Source: Pneumocystis sp. 'macacae' | Lineage: Eukaryota > Ascomycota > Pneumocystomycetes > Pneumocystales > Pneumocystaceae | Length of the DNA stretch: 64,000 nucleotides | NCBI GenBank assembly: GCA_018127085.1 | Contig: CM030726.1 | Coordinates: 434,001-498,000 of the forward strand | Direction: 5' to 3' | Shown: positions 51,981-60,056 of the stretch, piece by piece | Layout of the letters: every line of letters starts with the position of its first letter | Numbering within the stretch: position 1 is the first letter of the stretch | Notes under the pieces: generated by a model | What the model saw: the letters and a program-made list of their open reading frames with translations, nothing else | Told to the model about the DNA's origin: nothing | Databases searched by the model: none | Program-made: the position numbers and the translations under genes

Positions 51981-53443
51981 TCATATCCAATATTTCCAAT
52001 GCTTTGTTTTCTGAAATTCTAAAAAGTCCATAAACTGTTCTCTATTTTTAATCCCTATAAATTTTTTATACAAATCATCATCGCAATTAAGTATTCCTAC
52101 ACCCTTATCACCAAGTATAACTTTATATACATCAAATCCATTAGAAATCAATTCCAATTGAAATTTACGAATATCGTGATCATTTAACTCTTAAAACAAT
52201 TAAAAAAATAACTTGAAATAGTATTACCTTCCCGTAAAAGTATTACAACACAACCTCCCCCACCAGCACCTGTTAACTTAGTCCACCCAATGTTATAGTC
52301 ATTGACAATTTTAACGATCTTTTCAAATTTTTCGTGACCTACACCTAAAGCACATAAAAGATCATGATTAATACGCATTAAAGTTCCAACTTGTTGACGA
52401 TTTAAATAGCAATCTCCAAATTTTTGACTCTCTTCATACAATAACTTAAAATTCATAGAAATATGATCTATAGAGTCAAAAATACATGATATAATATCTT
52501 TATAATTTTCATAAAGATTTTTAACATTATTAACTAAGTCAGATGTTGATCGAGTTTGTAAAGTATTAACTAATAATAAGGGTAAAGTAGGAAAACTTTA
52601 AAAAATATATGAATATCAAAACAAAAGTAACATATTATTTACCTATGTAGTATCTCAGAAATAAAGGAAGGTTTCATATTCGTTTTTCGAAAAAAAACAA
52701 CATTACCTTCACTTGAAACAATATTATCAATTCCACTTGGATTACCATGAATACATATTTCACCAATAAATGCCCATGAATTAATTATAAACAGAGCTTT
52801 TCTATCTAACAATGTACCATCAGGAAGATTAATATGACCATTAAACAAAAGCAGGCCAGCAGCTAAACAAACAGATATTGATGCACTAGATCCAAGACCA
52901 GATCCTATGGGTATTGCTGATCTTAAAATAACTGTAAAAGACTTTGATTTATTATATTTTGACAAATTCATATACATATACAGAAACGCCAGAATTGCCT
53001 TAGAACAAAATAATGGTTGATCTCTAACAAAATACATTAAACAAGAAATATGTCTTTTATTAATTTCTAAAGGAGGCGAAAGAGGATCTAATAAATTTTA
53101 AATATAGTTGAAATTAACACAACAAAAACCTTGAAAAGAAAACTCGCTCCAAGGAAAATCCTCTTGTTTCCATGATTTCTCTAGATTAATATCGGGAAAC
53201 TTAATACATACAATAGATTCTTCTGATTCCTCAGAAAATATCATTAGATATGTTCTCAAAGAAATAGATGCAGCAATTGCAGCCTAAAATTAATAAACCA
53301 ATTTTCCCAAATATAGAATTATTTTCAAACTTTTCCATAAACAACAGCGTGTTCACTCAAAATATTTAGAAAATACATAATTATTTTCATATTTACCCAA
53401 AAAGAATTATCTTCCCTGGAGAAGATACAAAAAAAGCCTTCAT
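51981..53443 (-). CDS. ERG12: mevalonate kinase
   Basis: Phosphorylates mevalonate in the isoprenoid and sterol pathway; a GHMP kinase. Exon 1 (from 53443) reads MKAFFVSSPGKIILFG. A 25-nt second exon (53331-53355) supplies EHAVVYGK, and exon 3 begins AAIAASISLRTYLMIFSEES. The ATP-binding GHMP motif is IPIGSGLGSSASISVCLAAG, followed by EICIHGNPSGIDNIVSSEG, which holds the catalytic Asp. Later exons have PLLLVNTLQTRSTSDLVNNV, then LCALGVGHEKFEKIV and the C-terminal motif TKLTGAGGGGCVVILLREG. The end reads FLEFQKTKHWKYWI. The order and length (about 410 aa) are normal. Its product pathway feeds the prenyl donors used by the neighbour RAM2. Confidence 0.95.
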
Positions 53444-56400
53444 TTTAACCCAGAATTATTTTAATTTATATTTAAGTATAATTTAAGATTAAAAGTAAAT
53501 TAAAATCAGAGCCGTTTCAACTTGAAATTACATATAACCCTATCTTAATCCAATGTTAATAAAACCTTACCCTAGCTTAACACATTCTTACTGATATTTA
53601 AAATTCGGTAAAAGTAAAATTACAAAACCTAAAAATAAATATAAAATAATAATAAAACGAATATACTTTAAAAAAAGATAAGATAAATATAAATCTGAAA
53701 TAATAAATATATTCTTAATATTCTTGAAGTATTATTAATTTATAAAAAAATTAAAAAATTCAAAAATATTTAAATAATATTAGTAAATAATAATTATAAA
53801 AAGTATTAATATTTTTTAAAGATACGTAGGATTCAATTTTTCTAAAAATTTTAAAATATAAAAAAATACAATTAAACTATTTTTTTAGAAACTTATACGT
53901 TTTTTTTAAATAAAAATAGCCAAAAATAAAAATTATACATATTTCTAAATAATATATATTTTATACTATTCCTATAATATATCAATTTAACATAAATTAA
54001 TACAATGGCACTTATGATATCAATATAAAAAATACATACCAATATCAAAATAAATATAAAAACATTAAAAACACCATTAACTAATAGAATATATATAGTT
54101 ACACCAAAGATATTTTCATATGTTAATTTTAAAACTAAAGATATTAAAAAATACAAAAATAAAACAACCCATTTCGAAATAATTAACATTATGTACAAAT
54201 AGCTCATTTATTTTAATCCAGTAAATAAAAAAAATTTACTATCTTAAATATCGTAAACTTAAAACATTTATTTCATTTGTAATAACTTATTATGTTATTC
54301 ATTTTTGTAGAATTGAAATAAATCTGATTATAATTACCAATTCCTATTATCAAAAGCATAAAATATCTAAATAACACGAAAAATATAAAATACTATCCAC
54401 ATTTTTATATATTTTTCTATTTAATAAATAAAATAAAATTTATTATAAAAACAAAATATCATAATTAATAACCAAAAAATTATTAAAACATACGGTTTTC
54501 TAAATGAAAATTATATAGAAAAGTTTTTCAACAAAAAATATCGTAAAAGTTAAATTATCAATTAAACCAAATTACTATCAAAGGATTCCATTAAAAATAT
54601 TTAAAATTTATATTATATTCAAAAAAATATCCCAAACTTCATCTTAGAATCTAAAAACTATATATTATCAAAAATGTATTAAAAACAATGTTAAAAATAT
54701 TCAGTAATACATTATAAAAAATAAATTATACTTTAGTTTTTAAAACCATACTGACAAATAAATTAAATTCTATTATTCCAAAAACAAATGTATTAAAATT
54801 AAAAAGACATTTCGATATATTCTAACTTTGATAGCATTGTGAGTATTTAAGACTTATATAAAAATATAAATTAAGATTCTATATTGCATTTTAAAATTTG
54901 CAATAGTATTTAAGAAATTATAATGAACTAGTTTAATAATTCAACTTTTAAAATTCACGAACATAAATGAAAGTCTTTTATTTTCAAAATAGCATGTTAT
55001 GAAAAAAGTGTTTAAAAATATTAAATAAAAATATAAATATTTTTAATCACAATCATAGTTTTTAATCAAAATATATAACTTGGAAATTCATATCTAGCTA
55101 AACTCTAAGAATATTAATACTTATATCTTTTAATATCAAATACAATAAAAAATATATAACTCTTAAAATAAACCTACAGAAAATTCTTCACTAACATAAA
55201 AATTTTCAAAATCCTTAAAACAGAAATTAAATAATTACTAATATTTATATCAAACCAAAATCATACTACAATACATTTATCTCAAACTATACAGAGCATG
55301 TAGTTAAAAATATCTCAGCTAATAAACTAACAGAGAATATTAATAAAATGTATATTGATTTTTTTCGAGATTACTCACAGTACAAAAATTAGAAATCTTT
55401 TATATACAAACCAATCAAGAAATATATTTTAAAAAATTTTTATAACTACTTTTTCCATGTATATACAAATCATACATTAATAATAAAATTTAAAATATCT
55501 TAAAATGTAAGAATATTAGGACAAAAAAAGTTTATAAAAAATATATTTATAAAATCAAAATGTTTAAAACATTAGTACTTAAACTAACTCTAAAAAAATT
55601 CAAAAAATTCAATATCATTCTTAAATAACTTTATATATTAACAAACTAAAAAATCTAATCGGAAATTATCGTAATACAAAAAGCATAAAACCAAACAAAT
55701 CGATACAATTAATAATACAATACCAATTGCAAGTTTATATAAATAAAAAATAGTAATAGTTATATAGAAAATAGTACTAAAATCAAGAATAATACCAAAA
55801 TAAATGAATTAATGTAAACGAATGAATCATACAACAATTTTAATAATACAGAATACATAAGATTGAGAATAAGGTTGAAGATAAATAAATAAAACTTAAA
55901 GAAAATACATATAGCAATTACTATTACATATTCTACTTTCAGTTTTGCACATATTAAAATGATACACTTTAATTCTAAAAAATACCTTAAAACATTTATA
56001 AACATCTATATACTTATCATTTTTAAAAAGAACATTTAATAGATATTTAAAATAAAGATTTAAAAAATGAAATACTGTATCTTATAGTAATATCTCAAAC
56101 TTTAATAAGAAACTAAAAACCCAAAATATAGAATAATTTATGAAAAATACAAGGAAATTTAAATTAAAAGGATTAATCATCAAAGTAACTATTGTCTAAG
56201 AAATACTTATAGATCCACAAAGTTATAAATAATATTTTTAAATAAAATCAACAAAATATCCAAATAAAGCTCAACTTCTAAATAATTATTTTCGTGAATA
56301 ACCATATAAGAATTTTTATTTTATTTTTTTAGAATATTTCAGAAAATCAAACCTTCTAAAAAAGTAAGAAAAACCTGCGTCTTAAGAAAACTTTATTTCT

Positions 56401-56661
56401 TCTTTTGCCTTCAAAGTTTACTGCAACGTATCGCATCTATTAAAAGAACTTTATATTGTTTCAGGAGCCTTTTAAAAACGAAGATTCAATGGATACTTTT
56501 ATTGCGGGCAGAATTCTTTTAAACCATGTTTTATACTTCACAAAAGACGCACAAAACACTTGGGATGATTAAGCAAAAGTACGCTTTATAAACTCGGCAT
56601 AGAACTGCACATGAAATAGAAGCCAAGCACGCGACGTGTTCTAAAGAGTTCAGCACGGGCG
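53444..56661. other. 3.2-kb AT-rich gene-free belt between core genes and MSG array
   Basis: Very AT-rich, with only short frames rich in Ile, Leu, Tyr and Phe that I read as composition artefacts. Composition changes from about 56,340 rightward, where G and C become frequent and pyrimidine runs appear, before the first MSG copy. An in-frame stop (56617-56619) lies 42 nt before the MSG-1 junction element, and no ATG is in frame between them, so this flank does not provide a start for MSG-1. I see no UCS-like leader. Confidence 0.6.
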
Positions 56662-56686
56662 GTGGCGCGGGCGGTTAAGAGGCGGG
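56653..56686 (+). repeat. conserved recombination junction element (CRJE) of MSG copy 1, partly doubled
   Basis: The block beginning gtggcgcgggcggttaagag at 56662 encodes VARAVKRR and recurs at the start of the other two MSG copies. Directly before it (56653-56663) sits gcacgggcggt, which differs by one base from the gcgcgggcggt at 56665-56675. CRJE is known in Pneumocystis as the site where silent MSG genes recombine into the expression site. Confidence 0.85.
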
Positions 56687-59600
56687 CACAAGCAGGAGCA
56701 CAGAATGTATATGAGGATGAAGAGATTCTTTTGGCATTGATTTTAAAAGAGGACGCAGTAGATCAGAAAAGATGTAAAGAAAAACTAAAAGAATATTGCA
56801 AGGCATTAGCAGACGCAAAACTGGAACCAGTAAAAGTACATCAGAAATTAGGTGAAATCTGCACAAACGATGCAAAATGTACAAATTTACAGGCTAAAAT
56901 TAATCCAAAATGCATCTTATTAAAAAATGAACTTGAAAAAATACTCCCGAAAGGAAGTTCAGGACTCACAGATGAAATATGTAAAAATAATGAACAGCAA
57001 TGCGTATTTTTGGAGGAAACATGTTCTAATGATCTTGTAGAAAATTGCAACAAGTTAAGGAATTTATGTTATCAGAAAAAACGTGACGAAATAGCTAAAG
57101 AAGTTCTTTTGAGGGTGCTTCGTAACGATCTTAGTAAACCAGAGACATGTGAAAAGAAGCTAAATGAGATTTGTCCAGAACTAGAACAAGCAAGTGATGA
57201 ATTAGTAAAATTTTGTCTCAATCAAAAAGACACATGTAAAAATCTTGTAACTGAAGGAACAAATAATTGTGGTGCTCTTAAGACGGATGTTGAAGCGGCA
57301 CTTGTTGAGGAAGATAAATTAAGAGAAAAATGCTTGTCCCTACTTAAACGGTGCTACTTTTACGTTGCAAACTGCAAGGAAGAACATATGATTAAATGCA
57401 CTAGTTTACAGGAAAAATGTCATGAGAAAGGAATTATTTACATAGCACCAGGGCCACATTTTGATCCAACTATGCTGGAGCCTTTAATAACAGAAGACAT
57501 AGGGTTAGAAGAACTTTATAAGGAAGTGGCAAGGGAAGGAATTCTTATTGGGAAACCATTGCAAGCAGATACAACTGCCCTTTTATCATTGTTGGTTGAA
57601 ACTACTAACAAGGGGGAATTTAAGAATAAATGCAATAATTTACTGACCAATAGGTGCAAAAGTCCTCAAAAGCACAAAACTCTGGAGGATTTATGTGATA
57701 AAGATAAACCTAATGGCAATGGAACCAAAAAATGTGAAGATTTGGAAAAAGATATTCAAGAAACTTGCACATTTCTCACGCCAAAAGTCATTAATAATCG
57801 TCTTTTTGACAAAAAAAATGCACATAACGGAATTGTGAAATGGGAAAAGCTACCAACATTTCTTAGCAATGAAGAGTGTGCAAGACTAGAATCTTATTGT
57901 TTTTATTTTGGAGGGAGTTGCCCAGATGGGGAAAAAGTGTGTATGAACGTAAAAGCTGCATGTTATAAGAAAGGGCTTGAGGCACGTGCAAACAACGTTT
58001 TGCAGGAAAAAATGAGAGGATGGTTGCACGGTTCAAATGAAACGTGGCGTAAAAAATTTCAAGAGAAATTAGTGGAGGTGTGTAAAGAACTGAAAGAAGA
58101 AAATAAAGGGACTTTTCCATACGACGAGTTGCTTGTTCTGTGTGTACAGCCACTAAAGGCACTCCGGCTGCTTACGCATGATCACCAGATGAGAACGGTC
58201 TTTCTGCGGGAACAACTAGACAAGAAGCGGGATTTCCCGGGGGACAAGGACTGCAAGGAGTTGGGGAGGAAGTGTCAAGAGCTGGAGCAAGATTCGAATG
58301 AAATCAGGTGGCCGTGCTATACGCTGGAGCAGCAGTGCGAGCGGCTGGGGACGACAGAATTGCTGAAGACGCTTTTACTTAGTGAGCACAAGGGTACGCT
58401 GAAAGACCATGCGGGTTGCGAGAAGTATTTGAAAGAAAAGTGTAATCTATGGACTAGGAGGGGAGACGGGCGCTTTTCTCTCGTATGTGCCTTCCAGAAC
58501 GCTACGTGTAAGCTGATGGTAGATGATGTGCGAACTAGATGCGAGGTGTTCAAAGAGAATACAAAGGATTCACATATTATTAAATTCCTTGAAACTAATC
58601 ATACGCAAATGGAGTCATTGGCAGGTGTTTGTCCTTATTGGCACTCGTATTGCGATAAATATGGTCCTAATTGTCCGAGTCTTCTGGAAAAAGATACTCT
58701 TTGTGCAAGTCTTAAGAAATATTGCGGATCATTTTATGAAAGAAAGGCCTTAGAAGATGCTCTCAAAGGAGAGCTTCAAGGGAATTTAAAAGATAACGTT
58801 AAGTGCAATCAGGCATTGGAAAGATATTGTACTCAATTAAAGGAATTAAATAATAAAACAATCAGCGGTTTATGTAAAGACAATACTGATAGTAATCCTA
58901 AAAAGAATGATGATCAAGTTAGAAAAGAGCTCTGCCTGAAACTAATAGCTGAAGTGGCAGAGCAATGCAGAGTATTACCAGCGAAATTAGAACAAGAAGA
59001 AAAAGACTTAAAAAATGATTTAGAAATATTTAAAAAACTTAAGGAAAAAGCAGAAGATGCAATGAAAAAATCTAACCTTGTTTTATCAGTTGCAAAGACA
59101 GGTGGAGATAACGCTGAAGGCAAAGATAAAAACCACGCTGCAGTAAGTGGGGTTAAAGATACCATGAAGCATGTAAAGATAGTGCGGAGAGGGGCTAAAG
59201 ATGTGCCGGTCACAGAACTAGAGGCGAGAGCATTGGATTTGGCAGCAGATGTGTTGGCAAGATATGTAGAATTGAGGGAGCGATGCACCCAGCTAAACTC
59301 GGATTGCGGGATTAGGAAGGATTGCAAAGAGATAGAAGAAGTGTGCAAGAATATTGACAAGACATGTGACGGTCTGAAGCCGCTAGACATAAAGTCACAG
59401 GAAATAGTGACACAGAACGTCACAACGACGACAACAAAGACTGTCGGGCCAGATGGAAAGACAGTGAGCGAGCAATGCAAATCTATTCAGACTACAGACA
59501 CATGGATTACACGGACGTCGACACACACAAGCACGTCTACATCTACATCTACTATTACATCCACAGTGACATTGACGTCAACAAGGCGGTGCAGGCCTAC

Positions 59601-59718
59601 AAAGTGCACAACAGGGGATGAAGCAGGGGAAGTGACGCCAAGCGGGGGGTTGAAGATGACGGGATGGAGTGTGGTGAAGGGGGTGCTATTGGGAATGGTT
59701 ATTTCAATTATGATTTAG
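56662..59718 (+). CDS. msg: major surface glycoprotein (MSG), silent donor copy 1
   Basis: An antigenically variable surface protein of Pneumocystis, about 1,018 aa from the junction element. No intron. It starts at GTG in the CRJE (VARAVKRR), with no ATG and no signal peptide, which the expression-site leader would supply. The KRR is a likely Kex2-type processing site. The body consists of repeated Cys-rich MSG domains with spaced pairs such as KCKEKLKEYC, CVFLEETC and NCNKLRNLCYQKK. N-glycosylation sequons include SNETW, QNATC, NKTIS and QNVTT. A charged coiled-coil segment lies near residues 775-810 (KLEQEEKDLKNDLEIFKKLK). A Thr/Ser-rich stalk (STHTSTSTSTSTITSTVTL) is followed by a hydrophobic GPI-type end, VVKGVLLGMVISIMI. 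Its GC-rich patch near 58150-58380 stands out from the rest of the gene. Confidence 0.95.
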   Translation: MARAVKRRAQAGAQNVYEDEEILLALILKEDAVDQKRCKEKLKEYCKALADAKLEPVKVHQKLGEICTNDAKCTNLQAKINPKCILLKNELEKILPKGSSGLTDEICKNNEQQCVFLEETCSNDLVENCNKLRNLCYQKKRDEIAKEVLLRVLRNDLSKPETCEKKLNEICPELEQASDELVKFCLNQKDTCKNLVTEGTNNCGALKTDVEAALVEEDKLREKCLSLLKRCYFYVANCKEEHMIKCTSLQEKCHEKGIIYIAPGPHFDPTMLEPLITEDIGLEELYKEVAREGILIGKPLQADTTALLSLLVETTNKGEFKNKCNNLLTNRCKSPQKHKTLEDLCDKDKPNGNGTKKCEDLEKDIQETCTFLTPKVINNRLFDKKNAHNGIVKWEKLPTFLSNEECARLESYCFYFGGSCPDGEKVCMNVKAACYKKGLEARANNVLQEKMRGWLHGSNETWRKKFQEKLVEVCKELKEENKGTFPYDELLVLCVQPLKALRLLTHDHQMRTVFLREQLDKKRDFPGDKDCKELGRKCQELEQDSNEIRWPCYTLEQQCERLGTTELLKTLLLSEHKGTLKDHAGCEKYLKEKCNLWTRRGDGRFSLVCAFQNATCKLMVDDVRTRCEVFKENTKDSHIIKFLETNHTQMESLAGVCPYWHSYCDKYGPNCPSLLEKDTLCASLKKYCGSFYERKALEDALKGELQGNLKDNVKCNQALERYCTQLKELNNKTISGLCKDNTDSNPKKNDDQVRKELCLKLIAEVAEQCRVLPAKLEQEEKDLKNDLEIFKKLKEKAEDAMKKSNLVLSVAKTGGDNAEGKDKNHAAVSGVKDTMKHVKIVRRGAKDVPVTELEARALDLAADVLARYVELRERCTQLNSDCGIRKDCKEIEEVCKNIDKTCDGLKPLDIKSQEIVTQNVTTTTTKTVGPDGKTVSEQCKSIQTTDTWITRTSTHTSTSTSTSTITSTVTLTSTRRCRPTKCTTGDEAGEVTPSGGLKMTGWSVVKGVLLGMVISIMI

Positions 59719-60031
59719 AAATGGGTAAACATGATTTGGGAAGGCATGTATATTAAGGAACAATTAACATGAAGTGCATTTAACGAAACGTATCCTCGCA
59801 TAGTTCTCCCGTGTCTCTGTTTGATCAGTATTTTATGCTGATCTGTCGCAACTTTATTTTTGCGTTTACCCCGCATTACCCCGCATAAATTTTGGAAATA
59901 TCACGTGATACAACGAAAGATAAGAAGGGGCACACTAAAAGTACATATATCGCATGTTATCTTCATTTTTACATGAAAGATGAGACGGCAAGCTTGTCTG
60001 CTGCTTTGTGGGACAGAATTTGGCGGGGGAG
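59719..60031 (+). promoter_or_regulatory. conserved inter-MSG spacer 1
   Basis: Non-coding, about 310 bp, clearly paralogous to the spacer after copy 2. Shared blocks in order: catgtatattaaggaacaat (59748 on), catgaagtgcatttaacg, cgcgtttacccc with two TTACCCCGCA units (59866-59885), the palindrome TCACGTGA (59901-59908), then aagaaggggcacac, then the run into the CRJE. A 6-bp inverted repeat (gatcag...ctgatc, 59823-59843) occurs only here. The function is unknown; CACGTG is the core of bHLH/Cbf1-type sites. Confidence 0.75.
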
Positions 60032-60056
60032 GTGGCGCGGGCGGTTAAGAGGCGGG
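60014..60056 (+). repeat. extended CRJE block of MSG copy 2
   Basis: 43 nt from cagaatttggcg through gaggcggg, matching copy 3 (63346-63388) with two mismatches. It extends about 18 nt upstream of the GTG at 60032, further than the match to copy 1. Confidence 0.85.

Noticed and set aside
53893..54207. 104-codon minus-strand frame rich in Ile, Leu, Tyr and Phe
   Set aside because: Its composition is what random AT-rich sequence gives on this strand; no family pattern, no plausible splice partners, and similar frames (for example 55760-56005) occur in the same belt.
59823..59843. 6-bp hairpin (gatcag...ctgatc) as a terminator of MSG copy 1
   Set aside because: It is missing from the second spacer, and fungal RNA polymerase II genes do not end at short hairpins.
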